Assembly: GCA_005281725.1 (NCBI GenBank)
Contig: SSBO01000003.1
Span: 4,712,495 to 4,776,494 of the forward strand
Direction of reading: 5' to 3'
DNA from: Wuchereria bancrofti
Taxonomy: Eukaryota; Nematoda; Chromadorea; Rhabditida; Onchocercidae
DNA: 64,000 nt
This document shows, piece after piece, positions 1 through 13,500 of this stretch. The position numbers and the translations under genes are program-made. Position 1 is the first letter of the stretch. Each line of letters begins with the position of its first letter. The notes beneath the pieces are model-generated. The model did not search any database. It was not told where the DNA came from and worked only from the letters and a program-made list of their open reading frames with translations.

Positions 1-702
1 ACCGGACAGCGGTACTGGCGACTCCGATAGCGAAGCTACGGCAAAATCTAGTAAGCTGCATAGAAATTTATTTCATCGATGTTGTGTATGTATAAAATTT
101 TGTTCCTATCTGCTTGCTCGTAATTCTTTATGCCAGAAAGTTTACTGTTCAACATTTCGAAGCTGCATTGTGCTGTTGCACAGTTTTGGACGGAGGCCCG
201 TTTTGTACATTTTTTTAGAACAGTTTTACTTTTGCTAGAACTCTAATATCTTTTTATATAAATGATTACTTCGATTCCAGCTGCCTTATTCCTTCGTGCT
301 TCTGTCTGGCAATTTGAAAATAACTGTTCCTTAAATCCTTTTTCTTTCCTGCATTTACGACTTAGAAATATATTTCAGGTTGGAGATTTTTAAGCATTAA
401 AAGTTCTCAGTCTCTACTTCATTGAATTTAATATTATTATAATATTTGCAGGTAGTCACACAAGTCCGCTTATAACTAACAATTTTATCGATAAACAAGT
501 GGCAAGCTGGACAACTGATGACATTGTTGCATGGCTAAAAACATTAGGCCTTTCGGAACATTCCAGCAAATTCCAGCAGTTTCGAATTGACGGTACTCAT
601 TTGTTGTCCTTTGATCGATCATTATTAACACAGCTCGGTGTCACACGAATCGGTCATCGACAACTGATTGAACGTTCTCTGAAAAGTCTGAGCAATAATT
701 AG
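1..702 (+). CDS. C-terminal part of a SAM-domain protein (5' end outside window)
   Basis: Two exons can be read, 1-50 and 452-702, joined in phase 1 (donor GTAAGC at 51, acceptor TTGCAG before 452), with the stop at 700-702. The first exon is acidic and Ser/Thr-rich (DSGTGDSDSEA), a flexible linker. The second encodes a SAM domain of about 65 residues that ends almost at the C-terminus. Its signatures are WTTDDIVAWL, GLSEHSSKFQQF, the DGTHLLSF turn and LGVTRIGHRQLI. SAM domains are usually protein-protein or polymerisation modules. A C-terminal SAM fits many scaffold families, and the visible part does not tell which. A possible AATAAA lies at 714-719. Confidence 0.8.
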
Positions 703-1879
703 GATGTGCTAAAAATAAAAATGGAGAAGTTCCCAAGTTAATTGTTGAATATGGTAAATAATCTTTCCTCTCTGTTAAAATTTGATAGTGTTTTCTTAAC
801 TCCGGGCTGTCCGAATTTTGATGAAGTTGATAATTACAGATATCTGCTTCAGACAGGAAAAAATGAGGAACAAAAAGGAAGTAGGATGTTTTATCCATTT
901 ATTTCAAATATGTATTTAGGTATAAAAAAGAAAAAAAAGTTATGAGAAGTAAAAAATATTTTTTTGATAAAAAAAGGTTGGTTTAAGCCTAAATGGAAAA
1001 TTTAAGACTTTTTTATGGGACATTTATCCATTTTACTAATATACTTTTGGAATTTAGAAATATTGATCTAAAAATTATTTATCTGCTTATCCCAGTCTCG
1101 TTTTTTTCTTTTTTTTTTTTGCAATACTTTATTTTTTCATTTCATGCCATTTCGAAGTGTGGAATGAATGCATATTTAGTTTGTTATGCTGTTTTTCGAA
1201 CAATTATTGAATTGTTTTCCTATGTTAATTGCTTAGATGTTAAATGACAAAATCGAAATTCATTGTTGCTTTACTGAGCTTTGATGGAAATTAATATTTG
1301 TGGTCCATGTAGTTTTACACATTTTTCATACTACTATTAAATAAGTAAAAATTGCAATATAACAAATGAATGGCTGCTGAAAGGAATTCATATTTGCTAT
1401 TTTATGATTGCTTTCTTAATATTGATCTTGTAAGTACATTGATAAATAATGAATAATTATTCAACGAGTGGATTGTTCATCCTTCCAAATAAAATTATAT
1501 TCTTTTCAGTCCCACTTCTGTAACTTGCTTACTTTTAATGGTGGTGTAGCATAATTCTTATATTTTTTTTTTTGTAATTGTCGAGAATTAGTGAATCTTT
1601 GTTAGGGAATCTTTCTTGGTTGTGGTTTGGAGTTGATATAGACGAATGTGTTGAGCGGAGCCTATCGTAACGACTTTTATTCGCTAACAACCATGATACA
1701 CAAATATTAATCTATAGCAACAATATACTGCAACAAAAAGGTCTACGAGTATGAGACGAAGAGGAAGAAATAAATTATTGGAAAAATTAAGTAAAAGATT
1801 TAAACTGGATTAAATTGAATTAAGTGAGCGAGAAAGCAACCGAATTGTATCCTAAAAAACTAAAAAACTTAAACAAAAG

Positions 1880-2116
1880 GTTTAAGTTCTTATATAGTGG
1901 ACACTGGCTTACAAGCAATGATTACAGTAAACAAAACAGGTTATTTTTATTTTGTATATGGTATGAGTTGGGCTTTGACAGCACGGCAGTTAATCATAAG
2001 AATGACTGTTAGATTAGGAAACTTCTACAATACAATATTTCAACATAGCAAGAGATTTAGTTTAGAACAAAGGAGCAATTTTCAACATATTAAGCAATGC
2101 TTAATATGTTGAAAAT
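1880..2116. repeat. Dispersed repeat, copy A, ending in a palindrome
   Basis: This block shares ordered blocks of similarity with 7538-7838: a shared TTCTTATATAGTGGAC, then ATTACAGTAA, then TAAGAATG(A/G)CTGTTA, a TTCTACAA/CTCTACAA segment, a TTTCAACAT segment and finally a TTAAGCAATGC end. The copies differ by many substitutions and indels. No transposase frame is visible, so this looks like an old non-autonomous element or another dispersed non-coding repeat. Confidence 0.5.
2078..2116. repeat. 19-bp perfect inverted repeat with a 1-nt centre
   Basis: The left arm 2078-2096 begins ATTTTCAACAT and ends TTAAGCA. The right arm 2098-2116 is its exact reverse complement, with a single A at 2097 between them. 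A looser pairing continues outwards (AAAGGAGCA on the left against a CCTTTTTTTGCTC stretch on the right). It sits at the end of repeat copy A. Copy B keeps only the TATGTTAAGCAATGC part. Confidence 0.85.
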
Positions 2117-5100
2117 CCTTTTTTTGCTCTTTTTGAATCCTTTTTCTTTTTTTTTCGCGATCCCTTTTTGACCATTCATTTTTACACTAATAATATCACT
2201 TTAAGCCGTATTTTTGCCTATGTGTATTAATATCATCTTGGAAAGAAGTAAGTACTCAGTGTATGTTCAGAAAACTCAAGAAGGGAGATTTGTGGAAGAA
2301 GTTTAAATTCAAATGACTGCTTAAAATGACTGGAAAAGAAGAGAAAAAGTAATTGAAATTGATCCTATTTGAGATATTGGGATCAAAACATGTTACCGAA
2401 TTAGCAAGGAATATAATATACTAGAATATTAGTCAGTGCAATTTCTAATGCGGGAGAAAAATGAATTGAATAAAATGATCATCGACACTATAATATGCTG
2501 AGCATTACTCTAAGGGTTGTCGCTTATATTTTCAGTAAGTCTACTGAAAGATGAATTTAGGAAAGTCTTTATCCTTTTTTAATATACACAGCTTGACTTT
2601 GTATCTTACTGTCTTTAATAATAACCACAATATTTCATTATTTCTTGAAACGAAATGACTGGTGTGGTACAGATAGTTATAGCGGCACATAATTATCTTT
2701 GATTAAAATGCCGGTGATGTATCACAGTCATCGTGTTGCTACAAGTGATATTATATGACCGGTTAAAATTTCTGCTGCATAAATTGTCATTGGTTACAAT
2801 TACAACAGTGTTTAATTATGATTAAGTGAAATCATCGACTGCATCATTCTCTTCAATTTAATTCGCAGCATTGTGTAATGCAGTATCATCAGGTTGGAGT
2901 CGTAATCTTAAAAAAAAAATGATATTTCAACTTGGTTTGTCAAATGTTTCAAGTTTCACTCTTTTCGTCCGGTAAATAATTAAATTTAACTATATGCTAT
3001 TATTCTATTTACATTTTGTTACGTATTGAATCAAGAAGTCTTGTCGATCTTCGTCAGCACCATGTAATCGGAGACTTATAAACTATCAATCAGTCCGTGG
3101 CACAATGATCGCATTTATTTGTTTATCTTTTTGGCCATACTCCTCCCTTTTCCTCTTTGCTATATTCAATTTATGACGTTTATTAGCCTTCTGCTGAGGG
3201 CTTATTTCAACATTATGGAGATGTTGTGTAACGCAAAACCAATAGAGGAGGATCATTTTATGAAATTATCGAAATTTTGAAGATTTTTGCTAATTTTCGT
3301 GACTCATGCTTTTCTGTATAGAATTGTTTAAATAAAAATTGAGAATATCCGACTTCTTCGTTCTAGTAGGTTAAATAAACTTTGTCAAGCATTTAACTTC
3401 GATTAATTAGAATTTTACTAACGTTTTATTTTACTAACGATTAGGAATATTTCCAAGTAGCTCTTAGCTTACACCAGAAAATTACAAAAAATAATTCTAA
3501 TATCGCAGCTCTAGGGAGTTATAAATGGAAGTGTTGAGGAATGAGGAAGTTTCTGCAACAATTTTGCCGCAGAGATATTTCTGCACGTTTTTTAAATTTC
3601 GAAATCAGGAATATTTCTATATTGAGAACATCTCATATACTAAATTCATTTCAAAAATAAATGTTCATTTAAGTTTAAACATAATCTGAATATGAAATGG
3701 ATTCCATTATCAAGCTGAGAAATACTGAATTGTAACTCTTTACATTATCAAAACTTGGTATTGTCTTTGACTGTTAGTCCTATGCGAGCAGTTCATTATT
3801 TCAATAAAAGTTACTGATCGGTCGGATTTTATGGTATCAGTGAGCTGCTTCATTTCATTTTGCTTTTAATTCCACAAAACAACTTTTTCTCTGATATGTA
3901 CGAAAAAAAAGAAGAAAATGAATTGGTTAGAAACAAAACGAAGCGATAAAATCATCAGCGAATGCCCAAATTCAATAATACAGTAAACACGGCTTTTTGT
4001 GGAATGTCGGAGAAGAATGGATCTGGACAGTCTTTTCTTTTAATCGTATCATAGGTTAGCGCGTAGTACATATGAATTTCGTATCTTTAAATGACAACTT
4101 TGTATTACACTGAGGTCCGAAAGGAAACTTGGCATAGTATTTTAGTACAAAAAGTGTCGGTAACCAAAACAAAGCTTAGTACACCGCCATATATAGATCA
4201 AAAATAAGTATGACAAAGCCCACAATTTGATGATTTCCTTTAGCATAATAGGCGAAAGTCTGTGTTTGTTCAATCTTCAAAATATTCTAACACCTTATAA
4301 GATTTCCAGTTCTTTTTTTCTAATGAATCTTCAATAAAGGATGAACCTGCAAACTGGTATGCATAAAATAAACGTTTCACTACGTTACTCTCATCAATCA
4401 ATTAGTCCACCTGTTGTTCCCTGTTTGCCAAATCAGTTTATTGTTCACTAGTCTATCCGTTCGACCGCTTAATCGAAGAGCTCGACTGGCGTGTTTAAAT
4501 TTGCGATCGATGCTGTCATCACCATTAGGATCGTTAATTCTGGACATGCACTGGTATGGTATGACTCCATCCATTTGTTTATCCTTCCATTTCATCTCTC
4601 TGCAACCATCTCAGCCATCTGTATCACATATGATGATTTGGCGACTTCTTTCTTCCACCCATCCTCCACCCGCAATCGGAATCGAATCGTATCGCCTTTC
4701 GCGTTTCTCAAAGTTTCCTCCCAAATTTATTACATTCTTTTCATCCGCTACAACTCGCCAACCAATCAGCCAGCCATCTTCAATCGATTTTGGAAACTGC
4801 ATATCGATTTGTACAAGACGTTCCCCGGCTTTGGTCACTTAGAATCGTCCACACCGTTAAGATTTCATCTTGTGCATTCTTCGTTCCCCCAGCTATTTGT
4901 CTTTAATTTTTGTAAACAAAAAAATTAAAACTTGCTATTTGACGTATATACAACACCACCAACTATGCAAGTGCTAAAAGTATTCATGCATTCAGCGTGG
5001 ATTGTGATTCTATTTTCAAAACTCACAGTTGTTCAGTTTGTATCTGATTTAAGTTGATGTAAAATTAGTGGAAAATCTATCAGTAAATCAGTTATCACAT

Positions 5101-7112
5101 CAGCCCACGTCCACATCATCCAAGATAACTTTGTCTTGAAACTAAGTGTGGCTGTTGTAATTTGCATTTGTTTTTGAAATCATTATGATCAACCGAATAC
5201 ATTTCTCAAGTTACATTAAGATGTAAAACAATGTCTTTTTCAGTGTCATAAAATATGAAAAACCTAATTTAGCTTTTTTAGCTTTCGGGTACGCTCTCTG
5301 AAGTTACAGCTTACTTAATTGGTTCATCATGGGCCAGATTTTTTGGTGACAGAAGCCAAGCAAGAGCATACTAAATTTGAAACAGCGCTGTTAGCCTGAC
5401 CAGCGCTGCTCCTGTTCTAATCGCTAACTTTGATGCTTTTTCAACTATTAAACGTTGCTTATTTGTTTTTCTGTCATGTTTCATTTGTTTTTTTAACACT
5501 GTCGAGTTTTGCGCTTTTCTGCTTTTCAGTTTCATACATTGAAACGTAACTGATGATCTCCAAGTATCGTATAATTTAGTTCGTATAATTTAGGGCCCTT
5601 TATAGAGTGGAATAATGTCCGAAAATGCCTTCCAACATTTCATATCAGCTGTAACTTAAATTATTAGATTTTGAGTTCATCCTTCCACACCTCAACTTTT
5701 ATTTCGTTCGTTCTATAAATTCATAATATATGTGTAAATATGAAAACAGTGCACGAACAAAGGCATACTGAAAAAACGAAAATATATGGGAAAAAGCTCA
5801 CATTTTTAAAGTTAAGGACACTAGCACATTAGGCTGTTAACATCAGTTTTTGTCAGGTCTTTCTTAAATTCCTATTTAAGGAGTTTCGACTTATCCATAA
5901 AACGATTCCTAGTCTTCAAGGGTTTCCCAGTTATTGAACCAGAAACTAAATTAGTAGACAAATGCAAAATTAAATTAAAAGCTAAGCATATAAGTGAAAT
6001 ATAACATTCGTTACTTGTGATTATTATCATCACTGAGCTTGTACGTACTTGTCGTGTGTGGTTATTTTCCGGATTTTTTTGCTAGATTATCTTTGGTGCT
6101 TTTAGTGCTTGCTTTGTAAACTAGCGGCGAGTTAAGCAGTTTGTGATAAATTAAGACCGGTATAATCCCTACGGCTCCTTGGTACCTTGCTGTTCACCTT
6201 TGTTCTGTTCTCTTTCACAAATAAGCAGCTCAATTCATTTGTTACTGTGTGCATTTGTTTCGATGTATCGTGTTGAAATTCGACGAGATGACTGCAGGAA
6301 TATGTCTGATGGATGAAAGGACCGGTTTCTGCTCTGGTCGAGGCATCACTTTTTGTCTATTCATCGTCCATTTACCAGGAAAATCCGTCTTTTTTTCCTT
6401 CGAATGTAATAACCTCTGCGCACTGACAAAATTGAGTCCAAGTATTTACTCGAATTCTCTGCTTGGGAAAGTTATTTTCAAATTTCTTGAGAAAAGTTTT
6501 AGAGACATTCAGCTTGATTGTTTCTTTTGTACATTTCATACTCCCAACAGTTATGTTCTTTTCTGTTTGTATCGAATTTTAATTGTTTTTCTTTCGAATA
6601 TTAATTAGCTGTTAGAAGGGAGAGGGAGAGAATTAGCTGAAAATGTGTTATATGATGTTAGTTGTTCATAGGCTTAAATATTTCTGTTCATGAAGAAGGG
6701 AATTTTATTACCATAAATCGCTGCTTTGCAGAACCTGTTTCGAACTATCATTTCTGATGTTATCACTGTTGTTTGATATAATTTGTAAAGTATTTAAAAA
6801 ATATGGACAGGATTTTTGCACACAGTTGAGTTGATTGGTAGGATTGTTCTGCTATTCATTTAGGTAATTCTAAAAAGAAAATTTCGGTATATTCTCTTTA
6901 TAATTATCGTAAGGATAATTGTAATTAATTGAAGTGAAACAAAGATTTAATTTCAAATAGAGATGGAAAATCTCGGTAGTCCATATTAAATTTATTAAAT
7001 TGAAAGATTTTGTACATTCGGCTTCTGAATGAGATACAGCCAGTGTTTATTAGTGAGTTGATGGAATTCATAGGAGAGGAAAGATTGTTATTAGTTACAG
7101 CAGAAATAGAGA

Positions 7113-7160
7113 GTGACAGAACTTCTTCCTCTCTCTCTCTCTCTCTTTCTTCCTCCTTTT
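7113..7160. repeat. CT-rich microsatellite
   Basis: A run of about ten CT units followed by a TTCCTCC pyrimidine tract. A shorter similar run is at 40979-40993. No coding context. Confidence 0.7.
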
Positions 7161-7537
7161 CTCATTTCTTATCTGTTTAACATTTCAGATTCCTTTTCTC
7201 ATCTCAAGGATGTTTTTTTGCTGTCTCACTCTTCTAAACCATTTCATTTTCCCTTTTTGGGTCGTTTTCCTTTCGAATCTACAATCCCACATTTTAATGT
7301 CGGGAATTTTAGTTTTGTTTGATTGATCTATGAAGTCCTTATTGTTGATTAGTTTACGCAAATTAGTTGGAATAAACATTTATTGATTGACGTTATAAGG
7401 ATTATTAGGTAATATTACAATTAATCAATCGTGGGAGACTTTGATTGGGGTTGTCTTCAGGTTCTCGTTGAATTGAGGTTGATAGGGTGCAGGAAGAGTT
7501 GAAGCTTACTGTTGCTAAAGACTGATCGTAAACAACG

Positions 7538-7838
7538 GTTTTAACTTCTTATATAGTGGACGTTGGATCATATCAAAGCACATTACAGTAATTTGAGTGA
7601 TTACTCGCCCTTAAGTAATCTTCACCCTATGAAGTGGAAGCAATATTGCTTTATTACGTCAGTTGCTTATAAGAATGGCTGTTAAACTGGAAGACCTCTA
7701 CAACATTTCAACATTGCAAGTAGGATTAGTTTATAACAAAGAAAGTTAATTTTGACCGTCGAAATAAGTTTGGTTGTCGGACTAAAAGATCTTAACATAA
7801 AATTGAGAGCAAGTTAAAATATGTTAAGCAATGCACGT
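7538..7838. repeat. Dispersed repeat, copy B
   Basis: The counterpart of the block at 1880-2116 with the same order of short conserved segments, including TTCTTATATAGTGGAC, CATTACAGTAA and TTAAGCAATGC. It is somewhat longer than copy A because of insertions, and it lacks the second palindrome arm. Confidence 0.5.
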
Positions 7839-10576
7839 ATTCTTTGTCAACAGATTGTAGCTTTCTAGAAAATTTAGATGAACTTAGATGAAACCTGGAC
7901 AAATGAAGTATAAAACTGAGAGTTTTATATTTGTTTAAGGAATATTCAAATAAAACAAAATTGCTTTGACATATTATAAAAATTATTTCGGTTTTTCCGA
8001 TAACTGATACAAATTTCCTTCACATTAAAAAAACGGCAACTGGGCAGACATTGTATGCGCCCTTTTTTATTCATATAACTTATTTTAACAAGCTGATATG
8101 AAGAGAAAATTCTAAATTTTTGAAACGAAATTTGTTGACATCAATAATTTACTTAGTCATCATTGAGAAATGCCCTTGCGACACCTTTTGATTGATTCAA
8201 TTCTGCCAGAAAATCCGACGTAAACTTATCTGTTTCACTTATCTGCTTGCATATGTAAAATGTTAAGCTTATTAAACAGTTCGAACTTCAGTTTTTCAGT
8301 TGTATGATGATATGATTTCAAACAAAGCCTAAAAATTGTAAATGTTCAATTACAGAACTATTCATTGCCAAAATTGCTGTTTAAGGTTTCTAGTAAAGCT
8401 TCATTTTAATGAAGAAAAGCATGGACAAATTGTTAAAAAATCCACAGATCCTCTACCTTGACAGAATTATTTTTCAACAATCATGGGACAAATATGACTT
8501 TGGTTGATTTTTTTTTTTTTTCTTTTTGTAGCTTAATTCTGTATTTGAATGGAGGATTGTATAATGAAGTGAGTCTTTCCGGCAATTAAAATCAAATAGT
8601 AGTATAATCATTTATGCTTGAGTCTTACTGTTAGAATCATACATTTCCTTTATTTTTGAGCAGTCTTAGCCATAACTGAAATATCGCAATATTAAGTGTA
8701 TCATTGAAAACATTGCTCAGCAACATCAGATACTTTTTAACCTTCTGAATGAGTGCGAATTTGCTCTCCTTCTCTTTGCAGTTAATTGGCACGTTGACCT
8801 TTTACAGTGTTTTCGCGAAATGGATTCCCGTTTTCGGCATCATAAGTGTCCTCAATCATATCCATTTGCTGAATCAGTGCTTGTTATTATCAGCTGTCAC
8901 AGTGTCTTTATATTTTTCTCAAACTGATGTTTTTAGAATTCTTTATTCAAATTAGATAATTTATTGCTGATTTCTGATCTGAATTTCTCTACTGGTTTTT
9001 AGTGAGAAATGAAAAGAGAAGCGAATCGTTGAGAAATTTATTATATTCTTCCGTGCAAAATTGAATTTATTTTTGAATTTTATTCTGGTTACCAAAATTT
9101 TCAAGAACAATGTACTTACAGAATCAGCTTTAACAAAGTGTACGGTTATTTTTGAAATCAGCGTTCAGACATGTACCTTTCTAGTTTCACCTCTTATAAA
9201 GTTTTGATTTTACTTCTTAACAGTTTTTTCGTAAATTTCTCACCATTCTCAGTAGATTAATGAAATAGGCTTAATAAAAAATCTGTACATTTCCTATGAT
9301 ACTTCGCTCATTGCTGAAATTTTACTTTTCACCGTGTGAACCGAGGTAGATATACAGTAATTATTATATTGCTAATGACATAATTATCCATAGCTGGAGA
9401 AAAATAAACTTAAAGATTTTTATTTAACCCGCACTGGCGATTGGGAAAATATGAAGGAATTTTTTCTTTGATATACTGCAAGAGTCCCTTCATAACATAA
9501 ACATTTTGAGTGGCTTTGTCTTTCGCATGTTAGCGTTAATAGCGTTTTAGTTAAGGTAAATGCATCGTTTTCAAATTGTTAGGGACGCTGGTACATTACG
9601 TACTAAATTTGCAAAAATCGCATTTAATTCTCGACATTGGTGTCGATTGTCGGTAACAATTCTTTGGAGAATGAAAGGGAATTGCAATGAACAAAGCAAT
9701 TGCAATAGAAAAAAAATGGTGGAAACGCAAATCTGATGGAAGAGTCTAGTTTACAGCGGACTTTAATCCCCTGAACAGTGGGAATTATAATATCGATGGA
9801 GTGCTATCAATTGTCAACTAGAAATAAGTATGGGAAAAAGAGCATCAATGAAAGTTTTTTAAAGTTGATTTTTTTTATTTCTTCATCTGGTTGGGCTTGT
9901 AACGAGGACTGTTCCACTGTTCAACACAGATTAAACTGTTCAATATTTAACAAGCAATCATTTATGTTTGAATAGCACTAGAAAAGCATTTTTGAACAGG
10001 AAAACTAGAATGAAATAAATATGAACTTAGATAATAAAAAGTAGCGAAAACAAATAAATGATTCGGGCAAGACAAGTTCTCAATGGACGGAAAGGGAGGG
10101 TTTATTCAAATACGGCTTGGAATTCAAGAAACGGTTAGAAAGTGTTGAATCGGGAAGAGATACCATTACGCTCTTCCTTCAGACATTTATTTCTTTATGA
10201 TTAACGTTTGCCATCACAATCTTTCTGTGTCAGACGCAATCAGGATCGAAATATTTGTAAAGTTCCATTAATACAGCCGTATGTATATGTGTATAAATTA
10301 TGTGTCAAATTAATTTGTAACTACAAACTGCGAAGTTAAATATTTCAAGTTCGAATTTGGGAACCTAAGGAAACAAGAGAGCTTAGGTTTTTTAGAGAGG
10401 CGGAAAAACGAAAAAGGATCATATAACTCTAGCATCTATATTTATCTTTTGCGAAATATGATTTTCATTTTCACTAAACCTTGAAATTATTGCCGCAAAC
10501 CTTTAAGTTACAAAGCGAGAGAACACAGGAACTCAGAGAGAACGCGAGAAGAAGAGAACGACCAAGGAAAGACGCA

Positions 10577-13500
10577 ATGGTCGGCTTCCAGCAACAACGT
10601 CGTCTTAGGGAGGAGCAACTTGGCGTGGAGGAGGGAGCGCAGGACGGCACGATGGCTAGTGGTGTCGGCAACACTGCAGCTGCAGTTGCGGGTGCACCGG
10701 GACATCAGCAGCAGCAGCAACAACAACATGGATCGTCGTCAAGTGGCAGAGCGAACTCGCCGAGGGCAAGACTGGCGATGCTGAAACGGTCATCCACCAA
10801 GTGCAAAGGTCTTCCGTTTCTTTTCCATTAGTCATATTTTATCTAATTCTCTTTTCGCCACTAACAGTTCCATTCTGTCAGTAAATATCTGCGTGATTTT
10901 GATGTGTGATCACGCGAGCTATCCATCGCAGGACATTTATTCAAAGGCTTTGAATGGTACGTAAATCCCAAATGCTTTTTTGACACATGTTTTGGACATG
11001 ACCAAATTGTGTTTGTATTGATGTGTTAAAATGACGTGTCATTCATATAATACGGGAAGTAAAAACAGGTTGTTGTCCTTCTACAAGATTCCATTTACTC
11101 GACTCATTTCTGCCTGAGTTTGTTTGGTTGTATAATAGCATTAGCACTTCTCGGTGACTTGATCTTATCCTTTAAAACCTTTGACTAATCATAGCAAGGG
11201 ATTAGAAGACTGAGGTTGGTCGGAAGAGAGCAGGTCCTGAGCAATCTTTCATGATGGAGAGACTAGATTCCGTTAGCAAGCTAATAAAGTTCGAGGAGCT
11301 CGAGGTCTGGAGAAATCTTGGGTTTAAATGTCGACTTTTACTAGAATGAAACTATTTTAAAGCTAGTTGCTTCTCTTCAAATAGTAATTGCTCAAGCTAC
11401 ATTTTAGTGTAGAGCGCTTTTTTTATAAAACGATGCATTTCAGTTGTTTCTTTCTTATTCAGGTTAAGTATTTAAAACTACTTCACTCCACAAACTTAGA
11501 TTTTATTAATATAGTTAGAAATTAATATAGTCTGATTGTAGATGTAAGAAAGTGAAATTTTTTCTCACCTTTCAAGTTACTTGCATCAAAATGCATAGAT
11601 TTGTCTTTACTTATTTGTTTCTAATGCCCAAAAAAATTTTCCAGCATTGTCCAACGATCCATTTCGATTTCAAGGGAATGGGATAGATTTCAAAGGTAAG
11701 TTGATCGGTGTTCGAGACGTTGATGAGGCTCGAGGTGACGCAATGTGTGCCGAAGCGATGAGACTTGCGAAAGCAGCTGTCAAAAGTGCGGGGCATCATA
11801 AACAACGAATTATTCTGAATATATCAATTGAAGGCCTCAAAGTTAAAGATGAAAAAACTCAAGTGAGTATTTTCTAGACCTGTTCAATAAGGAAGTCTTC
11901 AATAAACGTTTTTTTCTAATACAGCTTTCTGCCATTAAAATGGTTTTATGGGAGTTTTTTAAGTAGTAGCATTTAGGTCATGAAAGTTGTGCTATTGGAG
12001 ACAGTAGTGCAGTTGGAAGATTGATCCTTAAGTCTCTAATTTGATGTAATATTTAAATATTGATATGGCTTTGCTCGTAATCTTTCTCTTTAAGAAAACC
12101 AAGATTTTGTTGATAAAAGTTTTCTTAATTCGGCCCGGATTAGAGCAGTTTGGTAAGTTGATGCCATCAAGTAATACATAATAGTGGTTGTGCTTTAACC
12201 GGTAATTTCTTAAGGTAACATAACACAAAAGGTCAAATAATCTTCGTAATCGTTAATGGTGATCATAGCTTCATGATTTTGCATATTATTTATGTTTTAA
12301 TTATTCTCTGGAATACCATGTATGTAAATATTTCCAGACAGTTTTGCACAATTTTCCCGTTTCACGGATCTCGTTCATAGCACGGGATACAACAGATGCA
12401 CGTGCATTCGGCTTTGTTTATAGTTGTTCGGATAACAAATATAAATTTTACGGTTAGTTGCTTGCCATTATAAATTAGATTTTAGTGGATTGGATTCCTG
12501 CTAGCAACAGTAAACATTACAGAGAGATCAAAAAGAATCTGAAAAAGTGAAGTGATACTGAAATTTTCTGTTTATTCTTGGTGGTAGAATGATAAATCGC
12601 TACTCCTACTAATACTTCGTTCATTGTGCGATCTGAAAATTTGAAATAAGTTTTAAAGAACATGAAGTTTAGAAAATGATTTGAAATACGTTTTACATCT
12701 GCATGAACTCTTAAAAAACCTTACAGGAATTAAGACGACTCAAACAGCTGATCGTGCAGTCTTATCAATTCGTGATATGTTCCAAATAGTTTTTGAAATG
12801 AAGAAAGCTCATCTTGCTGAAGTGAAACAGAAACAGGAAGAACAACAGAAACGGGTTTGTTAAACTTAAAAGATTTACTTACATTATCAAGAAATGCTTT
12901 GAAATCTGAACGGTCTGACAAAAGGATAGTTGTGTTTCTCAGGAAAATTTTTGTTAAACAAATTGCTGCTCAATTTGAAACGTGATTTGCTTATGCTTTT
13001 TAATAACTTACTAAGATTTCAAAAGTTGCTTACAATGGTGGAAATGAATCAGTTGAATTAAGCTGTAAAATAGAATTGTATACGCCATAGGGTAATATTA
13101 TGAACTCATCAAGCAGACATGCCTATAATTAATTCTGCAGGAATCAAAAACGACAGACGGTGTGAAGATAGATAATGGTGTTGCGGTTGCAGATTTGTTA
13201 GACTTGGAATCTGAGCTTCATAACATTGAGCAAGGTTATAATCAACTGCAGAATATTCCCACATTCGCAGAGGATTCTTGGCCTACCAATGATGTATTCA
13301 CTGACTTGCAACCGTCAACACCTTTTTTCCCACCATCAACTGGAACTGTTGCACCATTACCACCACCGCCTGTTTCATCATTTGCTCTGAAAAATTCATC
13401 AGATCCTTTCGACGATAGCTTCAATCCCCGATCCCTTCCTTTAGTTCGGCCACTTGGAAATATTCCACTAAATGCTTCTGATACCCAGCAGCCGTCTTCT

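Larger units (their letters stand above)
703..10576. other. Gene-poor interval upstream of dab-1
   Basis: No exon chain with family resemblance was found on either strand over about 9.9 kb. The longest open frames (6249-6608; 4414-4928 in several frames at once) have no recognisable domain. The interval holds the two repeat copies, the palindrome and a CT-rich microsatellite listed separately. It probably contains 5' non-coding exons and regulatory DNA of dab-1, but nothing in the sequence proves this. Confidence 0.5.

Noticed and set aside
6249..6608. 119-codon open frame on the plus strand
   Set aside because: It opens with GTG, is rich in Phe/Leu/Cys as expected from T-rich non-coding DNA, shows no domain and has no splice partners.
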